A stretch of DNA of 64,000 nt from Muricea muricata (Eukaryota > Cnidaria > Anthozoa > Malacalcyonacea > Plexauridae), in NCBI GenBank assembly GCA_963855995.1, contig OY979725.1, forward strand, positions 6,086,118 to 6,150,117, in the 5' to 3' direction. Positions 23,233-36,173 of this stretch are shown piece by piece (the first letter of the stretch is position 1; each line of letters starts with the position of its first letter). Below the pieces are notes generated by a model. That model saw only the letters and a program-made list of their open reading frames with translations, was not told where the DNA came from and did no database searches. Made by a program: the position numbers and the translations under genes.

Positions 23233-24845
23233 ATAAAAGTCGCTTTTTAAGCGTTCTAGAAGCGATTTGAGCGTAAAAACATGCTCAAATCACGAATTTA
23301 AAATTGCCGTCCTAAATCGAACACGGCGACGTTTAAGAGCTTAAAATGGTGTTTTCAGTGCTAAAGTGAACGAGTTGAGCGCAATGATGTACTGCAATCA
23401 CGGACCTAAAAGAGATCTTCTAAATGGAAATTGCAGAACTTAGCAAGTCGGGAATCATGTTTTCGGCGCTCAAACTATCGAGATGAGCGAAATAACATGT
23501 TGAAATGAGAAACCTATAACTTGCTTGTAAACTGAAAAGAAACGATCTTAGAACCATCAAAATCGCGTTTTAAGCGTTCTAGAAGCGATTTGAGCGTAAA
23601 AACATGTTCAAATCACGAACTAAAAATTACCGTCTTAAATCGATCACGGCGACGTTTTAGAGCTTAAAATGGTGTTTTCAGTGCTAAAGTGAACGAGTTG
23701 AGCGCAATAATGTACTCCAATCACGGACCTAAAAGAGACCTTCTAAATGGAAATTGCAGAACTTAGCAAGTCGGGAATCATGTTTTCGGCGCTCAACCTA
23801 TCGAGATGAGCGAAATAACACGTTGACATGAGAAACCTATAACTTCCTTGTAAATTTAAAAAAACGATCTTAGAACCATCAAAATCCCGTTGTAAGCGTT
23901 CTAGAAGCGATTTGAGCGTAAAAACATGCTCAAATCACCAACTAAAAATTGCCGTCCTAAATCGATCACGGCGACGTTTTAGAGCTTAAAATGGTGTTTT
24001 CAGTGCTAAAGTGAACGAGTTGAGCGCAATGATGTACTGCAATCACGGACCTAAAACAGTCCTTCTAAATGGAAATTGCAGAACTTAGCAAGTCGGGAAT
24101 CATGTTTTCGGTGCTCACACCATCCAGATGAGTGAAATAAGATGTTGAAATGAGAAACCTATAACTTGCTTGTAAACTAAAAAAAACGATCTTAGAACCA
24201 TTAAAATCGCGTTTTAAGCGTTCTAGAAACGATTTGAGCGTAAAAACATGCTCAAATCACGAACTAAAAATTACCGTCTTAAATCGATCACAGCGACGTT
24301 TTAAGGCTTAAAATGGTGTTTTCAGTGATAAAGTGAACGAGTTGAGCGCAATGATGTACTGCAATCACGGACCTAAAAGAGACCTTCTAAATGGAAATTG
24401 CAGAACTTAGCAAGTCGGGAATCATGTTTTCGGCGCTCAAACCATCGAGATGAGCGAAATAACATGTTGAAATGAGAAACCTATAACTTGCTTGTAAACT
24501 AGAAAGAAACGATCTTAGAACCATCAAAATCGCGTTTTAAGCGTTCTACAAGCGATTTGAGCGTAAAAACATATTCAAATCACGAACTAAAAACTACCGT
24601 CTTAAATCGATCACGGCGACGTTTTAGAGCTTAAAATGGTGTTTTCAGTGCTAAAGTGAACGAGTTGAGCGCAATAATGTACTGCTATCACGGACCTAAA
24701 AGAGACCTTCTAAATGGAAATTGCAGAACTTAGCAAGTCGGGAAACATGTTTTCGGCGCTAAAACCATCGAGATGAGCGAAATAGCATGTTGAAATGAGA
24801 AACCTATAACTTGATTGTAAACTGAAAAGAAACGATCTTAGAACC
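23233..24845 (+). repeat. 5-mer HOR of divergent types v-w-x-y-z (1613 bp)
   Basis: Five monomers (23233, 23556, 23878, 24200, 24523) with many private variants: CCATAAAAGTCGC and CGAATTTAAAATTGCC in v, ACACGTTGACATG in w, AAATCCCGTTGTAAGCG and CACCAACTAAAA in x, CCATTAAAATC in y, TTCTACAAGCG and AAACTACCG in z. Types v, w and x recur only in the partial copy that follows. The domain looks older or less homogenised than its flanks. Confidence 0.85.
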
Positions 24846-25831
24846 ATCAAAATCGCGTTTTAAGCGTTCTAGAAGCGATTTGAGCGTAAAAACATGCTCA
24901 AATCACGAATTTAAAATTGCCGTCCTAAATCGAACACGGCGACGTTTAAGAGCTTAAAATGGTGTTTTCAGTGCTAAAGTGAACGAGTAGAGCGCAATGA
25001 TGTACTGCAATCACGGACCTAAAAGAGATCTTCTAAATGGAAATTGCAGAACTTAGCAAGTCGGGAATCATGTTTTCGGCGCTCAAACTATCGAGATGAG
25101 CGAAATAACATGTTGAAATGAGAAACCTATAACTTGCTTGTAAACTGAAAAGAAACGATCTTAGAACCATCAAAATCGCGTTTTAAGCGTTCTAGAAGCG
25201 ATTTGAGCGTAAAAACATGTTCAAATCACGAACTAAAAATTACCGTCTTAAATCGATCACGGCGACGTTTTAGAGCTTAAAATGGTGTTTTCAGTGCTAA
25301 AGTGAACGAGTTGAGCGCAATAATGTACTCCAATCACGGACCTAAAAGAGACCTTCTAAATGGAAATTGCAGAACTTAGCAAGTCGGGAATCATGTTTTC
25401 GGCGCTCAACCTATCGAGATGAGCGAAATAACACGTTGACATGAGAAACCTATAACTTCCTTGTAAATTTAAAAAAACGATCTTAGAACCATCAAAATCC
25501 CGTTGTAAGCGTTCTAGAAGCGATTTGAGCGTAAAAACATGCTCAAATCACCAACTAAAAATTGCCGTCCTAAATCGATCACGGCGACGTTTTAGAGCTT
25601 AAAATGGTGTTTTCAGTGCTAAAGTGAACGAGTTGAGCGCAATGATGTACTGCAATCACGGACCTAAAAGAGACCTTCTAAATGGAAATTGCAGAACTTA
25701 GCAAGTCGGGAATCATGTTTTCGCCACTCAAACCATCGAGATGAGCGAAATAAAAAACCTATAACTTGTTTAAATAAGAAATAAGAAACCTATAACTTGC
25801 TTGTAAACGGAAAAGAAACGATCTTAGAACC
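24846..25831 (+). repeat. Partial second copy of the v-w-x HOR
   Basis: Monomers at 24846 (v), 25169 (w) and 25491 (x joined to c) repeat the first three members of the divergent 5-mer with offset 1613 bp (CGAATTTAAA at 23293 and 24906). The third switches inside subunit C to a type-c tail (TCGCCACTCAAACC, then the expanded 341-bp form), which marks the junction with family B. Confidence 0.85.
25491..25831 (+). repeat. Expanded 341-bp monomer on a type-x body
   Basis: The body is type x (AAATCCCGTTG, CACCAAC) but subunit C carries the type-c expansion after TCGCCACTC. It is therefore a chimera and the left border of family B. Confidence 0.87.
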
Positions 25832-28800
25832 ATCGAAATCGCGTTTTAAGCGTTCTAGAAGCGATTTGAGCGTAAACACATGCTCAAATCACGAACTAAA
25901 AATTACCGTCTTAAATCGATCAGGTTAACGTTTTAGAGCTGAAAATGGTGTTTTCAGTGCTAAAGTGAACGAGTTGAGCGCAAAGATGTACTGCAATCAC
26001 GGACCTAAAAGAGACCTTCTAAATGGAAACTGCCGAACTTAGCAAGTCGGGAATCATGTTTTTGGTGCTCACACTATCGAGATGAGCGAAATAACATGTT
26101 AAATGAGAAACCTATAACTTGCTTGTAAACTAAAAAAAACGATCTTAGAGCCATCAAAATCGCGTTTTAAGCGTTCTAGAAGCGATTTGAGCGTAAAAAC
26201 ATGCTCAAATCACGAACTAAAAATTACCGTCTTAAATCGATCACAGCGACGTTTTAAGGCTTAAAACGGTGTTTTCAGTGATAAAGTGAACGAGTTGAAC
26301 GCAATGATGTACTGCAATCACGGACCTAAAAGAGACCTTCTAAATGGAAATTGCAGAACTTAGCAAGTCGGGAATCATGTTTTCGGCACTCAAACCATCG
26401 AGATGAGCGAAATAAAAAACCTATAACTTGTTTAAATAAGAAATAAGAAACCTATAACTTGCTTGTAAACGGAAAAGAAACGATCTTAGAACCATCGAAA
26501 TCGCGTTTTAAGCGTTCTAGAAGCGATTTGAGCGTAAACACATGCTCAAATCACGAACTAAAAATTACCGTCTTAAATCGATCAGGTTAACGTTTTAGAG
26601 CTGAAAATGGTGTTTTCAGTGCTAAAGTGAACGAGTTGAGCGCAAAGATGTACTGCAATCACGGACCTAAAAGAGACCTTCTAAATGGAAATTGCCGAAC
26701 TTAGCAAGTCGGGAATCATGTTTTTGGTGCTCACACCATCAAGATGAGCGAAATAACATGTTGAAATGAGAAACCTATAACTTGCTTGTAAACTAAAAAA
26801 AACGATCTTAGAACCATCAAAATCGCGTTTTAAGCGTTCTAGAAGCGATTTGAGCGTAAAAACATGCTCAAATAACGAACTAAAAATTACCGTCTCAAAT
26901 CGATCACAGCGACGTTTTAAGGCTTAAAATGGTGTTTTCAGTGATAAAGTGAACGAGTTGAGCGCAATGATGTACTGCAATCACGGACCTAAAAGAGATC
27001 TTCTGAATGGAAATTGCAGAACTTAGCAAGTCGGGATTCATGTTTTCGGCGCTCAAACCATCGAGATGAGCGAAATAACATGTTGAAATGAGAAACCTAT
27101 AACTTGCTTGTAAACTGAAAAGAAACGATCTTAAAACCATCAAAATCGCGTTTTAAGCGTTCTAGAAGCGATTTGAGCGTAAAAACATATTCAAATCACG
27201 AACTAAAAATTACCGTTTTTAATCGATCACGGCGACGTTTTAGAGCTTAAAATGGTGTTTTCAGTGCTAAAGTGAACGAGTTGAGCGCAATAATCTACTG
27301 CAATCACGGACCTAAAAGAGATCTTCTAAATGGAAATTGCAGAACTTAGCAAGTCGGGAATCATGTTTTCGGCGCCAAAACCATCGAGATGAGCGAAATA
27401 GCATGTTGAAATGAGAAACCTATAACTTGATTTTAAACTGAAAAGAAACGATCTTAGAACCATCAAAATCGCGTTTTAAGCGTTCTAGAAGCGATTGAAG
27501 CGTAAAAACATGCTCAAATCACGAACTAAAAATTACCGTCTTAAATCGATCACGGCGACGTTTTAGAGCTTAAAATAGAGTTTTCGGTGCTAAAGTGAAC
27601 GAGTTGAGCGCAATGATGTACTGCAATCACGGACCTAAAAGAGACCTTCTAAATGGAAATTGCAGAACTTAGCAAGTCGGGAATCATGTTTTCGGCGCTC
27701 AAACAATCGAGATGAGCGAAATAACATGTTGAAATGAGAAACCTATAACTTGCTTGTAAACTGAAAAGAAACGATCTTAAAACCATCAAAATCGCGTTTT
27801 AAGCGTTCTAGAAGCGATTTGAGCGTAAAAACATATTCAAATCACGAACTAAAAATTACCGTCTTAAATCGATCACGGCGACGTTTTAGAGCTTAAAATG
27901 GTGTTTTCAGTGCTAAAGTGAACGAGTTGAGCGCAATAATCTACTGCAATCACGGACCTAAAAGAGACCTTCTAAATGGAAATTGCAGAACTTAGCAAGT
28001 CGGGAATCATGTTTTCGGCGCTAAAACCATCGAGATGAGCGAAATAGCATGTTGAAATGAGAAACCTATAACTTGATTGTAAACTGAAAACAAACGATCT
28101 TAGAACCATCAAAATCGCGTTTTAAGCGTTCTAGAAGCGATTTGAGCGTAAAAACATGCTCATATCACGAACTAAAAATTACCGTCTTAAATCGATCACG
28201 GCGACGTTTTAGAGCTTAAAATGGAGTTTTCGGTGCTAAAGTGAACGAGTTGAGCGCAATGCTGTACTGCAATCACGGACCTAAAAGAGACCTTCTAAAT
28301 GGAAATTGCAGAACTTAGCAAGTCGGGAATCATGTTTTCGGCGCTCAAACCATCGAGATGAGCGAAATAACATGTTGAAATGAGAAACCTATAACTTGCT
28401 TGTAAACTGAAAAGAAACGATCTTAGAACAATCAAAAGCGCGTTTTAAGCGTTCTAGAAGCGATTTGAGCGTAAAAACATGTTCAAATCACGAACTAAAA
28501 ATTACCGTCTTAAATCGATCACGGCGACGTTTTAGAGCTTAAAATGGTGTTTTCAGTGATAAAGTGAACGAGTTGAGCGCAATGATGTACTGCAATCACG
28601 GACCTAAAAGAGACCTTCTAAATGGAAATTGCCGAACTTAGCAAGTCGGGAATCATGTTTTCGGCGCTCAAACCATCGAGATGAGCGAAATAACATGTTG
28701 AAATGAGAAACCTATAAATTGCTTGTAAACTAAAAAGAAACGATTTTAGAACCATCAAAATCGCGTTTTCAACGTTCTAGAAGCGATTTGAGCGTAAAAA

Positions 28801-30041
28801 CATGCTCAAATCACGAACAAAAAATATCCGTCCTAAATCGATCACGGCGACGTTTAAGAGCTTAAAATGATGTTTTCAGTGCTAAAGTGAACGAGTTGAG
28901 CGCAATGATGTACTGCAATCACGGACCTAAAAGAGACCTTCTAAATGGAAATTGTAGAACTTAGCAAATCGGGAATCATGTTTTCGGTGCTCACACCATC
29001 GAGATGAGCGAAATAACATGTTGAAATGAGAAACCTATAACTTGCTTGTAGACTAGAGAGAAACGATCTTAGAACCATCAAAATCGCGTTTTAAGCGTTC
29101 TAGAAGCGATTTGAGCGTAAAAACATGCTCAAATCACGAACTAAAAATTACCGTCTTAAATCGATCACGGCGACGTTTTAGAGCTTAAAATGGTGTTTTC
29201 AGTGCTAAAGTGAACGAGTTGAGCGCAATGATGTACTGCATTCACGGACCTAAAAGAGACCTTCTAAATGGAAATTGCAGAACTTAGCAAGTCGGGAATC
29301 ATGTTTTTGGCGCTAAAACCATCGAGATGAGCGAAATAGCATGTTGAAATGAGAAACCTATAACTTGATTGTAAACTGAAAAGAAACGATCTTAGAACCA
29401 TCAAAATCGCGTTTAAGCGTTCTAGAAGCGATTTGAGCGTAAAAACATGCTCAAATCACGAACTAAAAATTGCCGTCCTAAATCGATCACGGCGACGTTT
29501 TAGAGCTTAAAATGGTGTTTTAAGTGCTAAAGTGAACGAGTTGAGCGCAATGATGTACTGCAATCACGGACCTAAAAGAGACCTTCTAAATGGAAATTGC
29601 AGAACTTAGCAAATCGGGAATCATGTTTTCGGTGCTCACACCATCGAGATGAGCGAAATAACATGTTGAAATGAGAAACCTATAACTTGCTTCTAAACTA
29701 AAAAAAACGATCTTAGAACCATCAAAATCGCGTTTTAAGCGTTCTAGAAGCGATTTGAGCGTAAAAACATGATCAAATCACGAACTAAAAATTGCCGTCC
29801 TAAATCGATCACGGCGACGTTTTAGAGCTTAAAATGGTGTTTTAAGTGCTAAAGTGAACGATTGAGCGCAATGATGTACTGCAATCACGGACCTAAAAGA
29901 GACCTTCTAAATGGAAATTGCCGAACTTAGCAAGTCGGGAATCATGTTTTTGGTGCTCACACTATCGAGATGAGCGAAATAACATGTTGAAATGAGAAAC
30001 CTATAACTTGCTTGTAAACTAAAAAAAACGATCTTAGAGCC
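25832..30041 (+). repeat. Family B HOR segment d/b-c-d-e-f-j-f-j-k/l-m-n-p-b
   Basis: Thirteen monomers starting at 25832, 26153, 26494, 26816, 27139, 27462, 27785, 28108, 28431, 28754, 29077, 29400 and 29721. The first is a d/b chimera. Type f at 27139 has the private CCGTTTTTAATC, and type j at 27462 has GATTGAAGCG and AAAATAGAG. From about 26,960 to 30,580 the block matches 37,941-41,561 at offset 10,981. Confidence 0.85.
26153..26493 (+). repeat. Expanded 341-bp monomer (type c)
   Basis: Full type c with AAACGGTG, GTGATAAAG, TTCGGCACTC and the duplicated CCTATAACTTG. It has GTTGAACGC in subunit B where other c copies have GTTGAGCGC, so it has lost one TGAGCG box. Confidence 0.9.
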
Positions 30042-30382
30042 ATCAAAATCGCGTTTTAAGCGTTCTAGAAGCGATTTGAGCGTAAAAACATGCTCAAATC
30101 ACGAACTAAAAATTACCGTCTTAAATCGATCACAGCGACGTTTTAAGGCTTAAAACGGTGTTTTCAGTGATAAAGTGAACGAGTTTAGCGCAATGATGTA
30201 CTGCAATCACGGACCTAAAAGAGACCTTCTAAATGGAAATTGCAGAACTTAGCAAGTCGGGAATCATGTTTTCGGCACTCAAACCATCGAGATGAGCGAA
30301 ATAAAAAACCTATAACTTGTTTAAATAAGAAATAAGAAACCTGTAACTTGCTTGTAAACGGAAAAGAAACGATCTTAGAACC
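30042..30382 (+). repeat. Expanded 341-bp monomer (type c, CCTGTAAC variant)
   Basis: The second copy of the internal duplication reads CCTGTAACTTG, with G for A. The same base is found in the c monomers at 32304, 41023, 43607 and 46191 only, so it marks the HOR lineage that produced the 7- and 8-mers. Subunit B has GTTTAGCG, a lost TGAGCG box. Confidence 0.9.
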
Positions 30383-30705
30383 ATCGAAATCGCGTTTTAA
30401 GCGTTCTAGAAGCGATTTGAGCGTAAACACATGCTCAAATCACGAACTAAAAATTACCGTCTTAAATCGATCAGGTTAACGTTTTAGAGCTGAAAATGGT
30501 GTTTTCAGTGCTAAAGTGAACGAGTTGAGCGCAAAGATGTACTGCAATCACGGACCTAAAAGAGACCTTCTAAATGGAAATTGCAGAACTTAGCAAGTCG
30601 GGATTCATGTTTTCATCGCTCAAACCATCGAGATGAGCGAAATAACATGTTGAAATGAGAAACCTATAACTTGCTTGTAAACTGAAAAGAAACGATCTTA
30701 AAACC
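30383..30705 (+). repeat. Chimeric monomer d/e
   Basis: Type d through CAGGTTAACG, GCTGAAAATGG and CAAAGATG, then type e from TTGCAGAAC and GGGATTCATG. The switch lies between about 30,540 and 30,585. It deletes one monomer length relative to 41364-42008, where d and e are separate. Confidence 0.88.
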
Positions 30706-31335
30706 ATCAAAATCGCGTTTTAAGCGTTCTAGAAGCGATTGGAGCGTAAAAACATGCTCAAATCACGAACTAAAAATTACCGTCTTAAATCGATCGTTTT
30801 AGAGCTTAAAATGGAGTTTTCGGTGATAAAGTGAACGAGTTGAGCGCAATGATGTACTGCAATCACGGACCTAAAAGAGACCTTCTAAATGGAAATTGCA
30901 GAACTTAGCAAGTCGGGAATCATGTTTTCGGCGCTCAAACAATCGAGATGAGCGAAATAACATGTTGAAATGAGAAACCTATAACTTGCTTGTAAACTGA
31001 AAAGAAACGATCTTAAAACCATCAAAATCGCGTTTTAAGCGTTCTAGAAGCGATTGGAGCGTAAAAACATGCTCAAATCACGAACTAAAAATTACCGTCT
31101 TAAATCGATCGTTTTAGAGCTTAAAATGGAGTTTTCGGTGATAAAGTGAACGAGTTGAGCGCAATGATGTACTGCAATCACGGACCTAAAAGAGACCTTC
31201 TAAATGGAAATTGCAGAACTTAGCAAGTCGGGAATCATGTTTTCGGCGCTCAAACAATCGAGATGAGCGAAATAACATGTTGAAATGAGAAACCTATAAC
31301 TTGCTTGTAAACTGAAAAGAAACGATCTTAGAACA
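30706..31335 (+). repeat. Tandem pair of 315-bp monomers (8-bp deletion)
   Basis: Two adjacent type-j monomers read AAATCGATCGTTTTAGAG instead of the usual GATCACGGCGACGTTTT, a clean 8-bp deletion in subunit A. They also share GATTGGAGCG and GTGATAAAG. The two copies look identical apart from their tails (CTTAAAACC against CTTAGAACAATC). Confidence 0.9.
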
Positions 31336-32303
31336 ATCAAAAGCGCGTTTTAAGCGTTCTAGAAGCGATTTGAGCGTAAAAACATGCTCAAATCACGAAC
31401 TAAAAATTACCGTCTTAAATCGATCACAGCGACGTTTTAAGGCTTAAAATGGTGTTTTCAGTGATAAAGTGAACGAGTTGAGCGCAATGATGTACTGCAA
31501 TCACGGACCTAAAAGAGACCTTCTAAATGGAAATTGCAGAACTTAGCAAGTCGGGAATCATGTTTTCGGCGCTCAAACCATCGAGATGAGCGAAATAACA
31601 TGTTGAAATGAGAAACCTATAACTTGCTTGTAAACTGAAAAGAAACGATCTTAAAACCATCAAAATCGCGTTTTAAGCGTTCTAGAAGCGATTTGAGCGT
31701 AAAAACATATTCAAATCACGAACTAAAAATTACCGTTTTTAATCGATCACGGCGACGTTTTACAGCTTAAAATGGTGTTTTCAGTGCTAAAGTGAACGAG
31801 TTGAGCGCAATAATCTACTGCAATCACGGACCTAAAAGAGACCTTCTAAATGGAAATTGCAGAACTTAGCAAGTCGGGAATCATGTTTTCGGCGCTAAAA
31901 CCATCGAGATGAGCGAAATAGCATGTTGAAATGAGAAACCTATAACTTGATTTTAAACTGAAAAGAAACGATCTTAGAACCATCAAAATCGCGTTTTAAG
32001 CGTTCTAGAAGCGATTGGAGCGTAAAAACATGCTCAAATCACGAACTAAAAATTACCGTCTTAAATCGATCACGGCGACGTTTTAGAGCTTAAAATAGAG
32101 TTTTCGGTGCTAAAGTGAACGAGTTGAGCGCAATGATGTACTGCAATCACGGACCTAAAAGAGACCTTCTAAATGGAAATTGCAGAACTTAGCAAGTCGG
32201 GAATCATGTTTTCGGCGCTCAAACAATCGACATGAGCGAAATAACATGTTGAAATGAGAAACCTATAACTTGCTTGTAAACTAAAAAAAACGATCTTAGA
32301 GCC

Positions 32304-32644
32304 ATCAAAATCGCGTTTTAAGCGTTCTAGAAGCGATTTGAGCGTAAAAACATGCTCAAATCACGAACTAAAAATTACCGTCTTAAATCGATCACAGCGA
32401 CGTTTTAAGGCTTAAAACGGTGTTTTCAGTGATAAAGTGATCGAGTTGAGCGCAATGATGTACTGCAATCACGGACCTAAAAGAGACCTTCTAAATGGAA
32501 ATTGCAGAACTTAGCAAGTCGGGAATCATGTTTTCGGCACTCAAACCATCGAGATGAGCGAAATAAAAAACCTATAACTTGTTTAAATAAGAAATAAGAA
32601 ACCTGTAACTTGCTTGTAAACGGAAAAGAAACGATCTTAGAACC
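32304..32644 (+). repeat. Expanded 341-bp monomer (type c, CCTGTAAC variant)
   Basis: Opens the second 7-mer HOR. Private change GTGATCGAG in place of GTGAACGAG. Confidence 0.9.
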
Positions 32645-32967
32645 ATCGAAATCGCGTTTTAAGCGTTCTAGAAGCGATTTGAGCGTAAACACATGCTCAA
32701 ATCACGAACTAAAAATTACCGTCTTAAATCGATCTCAGCGACGTTTTAAGGCTTAAAATGGTGTTTTCAGTGATAAAGTGAACGAGTTGAGCGCAATGAT
32801 CTACTGCAATCACGGACCTAAAAGAGATCTTCTAAATGGAAATTGCAGAACTTAGCAAGTCGGGATTCATGTTTTCATCGCTCAAACCATCGAGATGAGC
32901 GAAATAACATGTTGAAATGAGAAACCTATAACTTGCTTGTAAACTGAAAAGAAACGATCTTAAAACC

Positions 32968-33597
32968 ATCAAAATCGCGTTTTAAGCGTTCTAGAAGCGA
33001 TTGGAGCGTAAAAACATGCTCAAATCACGAACTAAAAATTACCGTCTTAAATCGATCGTTTTAGAGCTTAAAATGGAGTTTTCGGTGATAAAGTGAACGA
33101 GTTGAGCGCAATGATGTACTGCAATCACGGACCTAAAAGAGACCTTCTAAATGGAAATTGCAGAACTTAGCAAGTCGGGAATCATGTTTTCGGCGCTCAA
33201 ACAATCGAGATGAGCGAAATAACATGTTGAAATGAGAAACCTATAACTTGCTTGTAAACTGAAAAGAAACGATCTTAAAACCATCAAAATCGCGTTTTAA
33301 GCGTTCTAGAAGCGATTGGAGCGTAAAAACATGCTCAAATCACGAACTAAAAATTACCGTCTTAAATCGATCGTTTTAGAGCTTAAAATGGAGTTTTCGG
33401 TGATAAAGTGAACGAGTTGAGCGCAATGATGTACTGCAATCACGGACCTAAAAGAGACCTTCTAAATGGAAATTGCAGAACTTAGCAAGTCGGGAATCAT
33501 GTTTTCGGCGCTCAAACAATCGAGATGAGCGAAATAACATGTTGAAATGAGAAACCTATAACTTGCTTGTAAACTGAAAAGAAACGATCTTAGAACA
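32968..33597 (+). repeat. Tandem pair of 315-bp monomers
   Basis: Same 8-bp deletion and same pair structure in the second 7-mer. Confidence 0.9.
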
Positions 33598-34566
33598 ATC
33601 AAAAGCGCGTTTTAAGCGTTCTAGAAGCGATTTGAGCGTAAAAACATGCTCAAATCACGAACTAAAAATTACCGTCTTAAATCGATCACAGCGACGTTTT
33701 AAGGCTTAAAATGGTGTTTTCAGTGATAAAGTGAACGAGTTGAGCGCAATGATGTACTGCAATCACGGACCTAAAAGAGACCTTCTAAATGGAAATTGCA
33801 GAACTTAGCAAGTCGGGAATCATGTTTTCGGCGCTCAAACCATCGAGATGAGCGAAATAACATGTTGAAATGAGAAACCTATAACTTGCTTGTAAACTGA
33901 AAAGAAACGATCTTAAAACCATCAAAATCGCGTTTTAAGCGTTCTAGAAGCGATTTGAGCGTAAAAACATATTCAAATCACGAACTAAAAATTACCGTTT
34001 TTAATCGATCACGGCGACGTTTTACAGCTTAAAATGGTGTTTTCAGTGCTAAAGTGAACGAGTTGAGCGCAATAATCTACTGCAATCACGGACCTAAAAG
34101 AGACCTTCTAAATGGAAATTGCAGAACTTAGCAAGTCGGGAATCATGTTTTCGGCGCTAAAACCATCGAGATGAGCGAAATAGCATGTTGAAATGAGAAA
34201 CCTATAACTTGATTTTAAACTGAAAAGAAACGATCTTAGAACCATCAAAATCGCGTTTTAAGCGTTCTAGAAGCGATTGGAGCGTAAAAACATGCTCAAA
34301 TCACGAACTAAAAATTACCGTCTTAAATCGATCACGGCGACGTTTTAGAGCTTAAAATAGAGTTTTCGGTGCTAAAGTGAACGAGTTGAGCGCAATGATG
34401 TACTGCAATCACGGACCTAAAAGAGACCTTCTAAATGGAAATTGCAGAACTTAGCAAGTCGGGAATCATGTTTTCGGCGCTCAAACAATCGAGATGAGCG
34501 AAATAACATGTTGAAATGAGAAACCTATAACTTGCTTGTAAACTGAAAAGAAACGATCTTAGAACA

Positions 34567-36173
34567 ATTAAAAGCGCGTTTTAAGCGTTCTAGAAGCGAT
34601 TTGAGCGTAAAAACATGTTCAAATCACGAACTAAAAATTACCGTCTTAAATCGATCACGGCGACGTTTTAGAGCTTAAAATGGTGTTTTCAGTGCTAAAG
34701 TGAACGAGTTGAGCGCAATAATGTACTCCAATCACGGACCTAAAAGAGACCTTCTAAATGGAAATTGCAGAACTTAGCAAGTCGGGAATCATGTTTTCGG
34801 CGCTCAAACAATCGAGATGAGCGAAATAACATGTTGAAATGAGAAACCTATAACTTGCTTGTAAACTGAAAAGAAACGATCTTAAAACCATCAAAATCGC
34901 GTTTTAAGCGTTCTAGAAGCGATTGGAGCGTAAAAACATGCTCAAATCACGAACTAAAAATTACCGTCTTAAATCGATCGTTTTAGAGCTTAAAATGGAG
35001 TTTTCGGTGATAAAGTGAACGAGTTGAGCGCAATGATGTACTGCAATCACGGACCTAAAAGAGACCTTCTAAATGGAAATTGCAGAACTTAGCAAGTCGG
35101 GAATCATGTTTTCGGCGCTCAAACAATCGAGATGAGCGAAATAACATGTTGAAATGAGAAACCTATAACTTGCTTGTAAACTGAAAAGAAACGATCTTAG
35201 AACAATCAAAAGCGCGTTTTAAGCGTTCTAGAAGCGATTTGAGCGTAAAAACATGCTCAAATCACGAACTAAAAATTACCGTCTTAAATCGATCACAGCG
35301 ACGTTTTAAGGCTTAAAATGGTGTTTTCAGTGATAAAGTGAACGAGTTGAGCGCAATGATGTACTGCAATCACGGACCTAAAAGAGACCTTCTAAATGGA
35401 AATTGCAGAACTTAGCAAGTCGGGAATCATGTTTTCGGCGCTCAAACCATCGAGATGAGCGAAATAACATGTTGAAATGAGAAACCTATAACTTGCTTGT
35501 AAACTGAAAAGAAACGATCTTAAAACCATCAAAATCGCGTTTTAAGCGTTCTAGAAGCGATTTGAGCGTAAAAACATATTCAAATCACGAACTAAAAATT
35601 ACCGTTTTTAATCGATCACGGCGACGTTTTACAGCTTAAAATGGTGTTTTCAGTGCTAAAGTGAACGAGTTGAGCGCAATAATCTACTGCAATCACGGAC
35701 CTAAAAGAGACCTTCTAAATGGAAATTGCAGAACTTAGCAAGTCGGGAATCATGTTTTCGGCGCTAAAACCATCGAGATGAGCGAAATAGCATGTTGAAA
35801 TGAGAAACCTATAACTTGATTTTAAACTGAAAAGAAACGATCTTAGAACCATCAAAATCGCGTTTTAAGCGTTCTAGAAGCGATTGGAGCGTAAAAACAT
35901 GCTCAAATCACGAACTAAAAATTACCGTCTTAAATCGATCACGGCGACGTTTTAGAGCTTAAAATAGAGTTTTCGGTGCTAAAGTGAACGAGTTGAGCGC
36001 AATGATGTACTGCAATCACGGACCTAAAAGAGACCTTCTAAATGGAAATTGCAGAACTTAGCAAGTCGGGAATCATGTTTTCGGCGCTCAAACAATCGAG
36101 ATGAGCGAAATAACATGTTGAAATGAGAAACCTATAACTTGCTTGTAAACTGAAAAGAAACGATCTTAGAACA
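34567..36173 (+). repeat. 5-mer block duplicated from the 7-mer (1607 bp)
   Basis: Monomers at 34567, 34890, 35205, 35528 and 35851. The first is type k by body (ATGTTC, ACTCCAATC) with a j-type end (CAAACAATC, CTTAAAACC). The remaining four repeat the last four of the 7-mer. The private variant ACAATTAAAAGCG occurs at 34564 and again 1607 bp later at 36171. Confidence 0.87.
34890..35204 (+). repeat. Single 315-bp monomer
   Basis: Only one deletion monomer is present here. The position of the other member of the pair is taken by the k/j chimera at 34567. Confidence 0.88.

Larger units (their letters stand above)
30042..32303 (+). repeat. 7-mer HOR, family B, copy 1 (2262 bp)
   Basis: Monomers start at 30042, 30383, 30706, 31021, 31336, 31659 and 31982: c (341 bp), d/e chimera, two 315-bp j monomers, k-like, f (CCGTTTTTAATC, TTTACAGC) and j (GATTGGAGCG, AAAATAGAG). 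Compared with the 8-mers at 41023-48775, it lacks exactly one monomer because d and e are fused into one. Confidence 0.9.
32304..34566 (+). repeat. 7-mer HOR, family B, copy 2 (2263 bp)
   Basis: Same seven types in the same order as copy 1, offset 2262 bp: c at 32304, d/e at 32645 (with CGATCTCAGCG), 315-bp pair at 32968 and 33283, then 33598, 33921 and 34244. The last monomer leads into AACAATTAAAAGCG instead of CTTAGAGCC, so this copy ends the 7-mer run. Confidence 0.9.

Noticed and set aside
22998-23234. 78-79-codon minus-strand ORFs, also at 26904 and 37885
   Set aside because: Reverse reading of the same satellite across a monomer. The one at 37885 differs at its end because of the d/e chimera. 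No coding evidence.
30215-30430. 71-codon minus-strand ORF, identical at 32477, 41196, 43780 and 46364
   Set aside because: It opens because CCTGTAAC replaces CCTATAAC in expanded c monomers, removing a stop. Identity between copies reflects HOR amplification, not protein selection.
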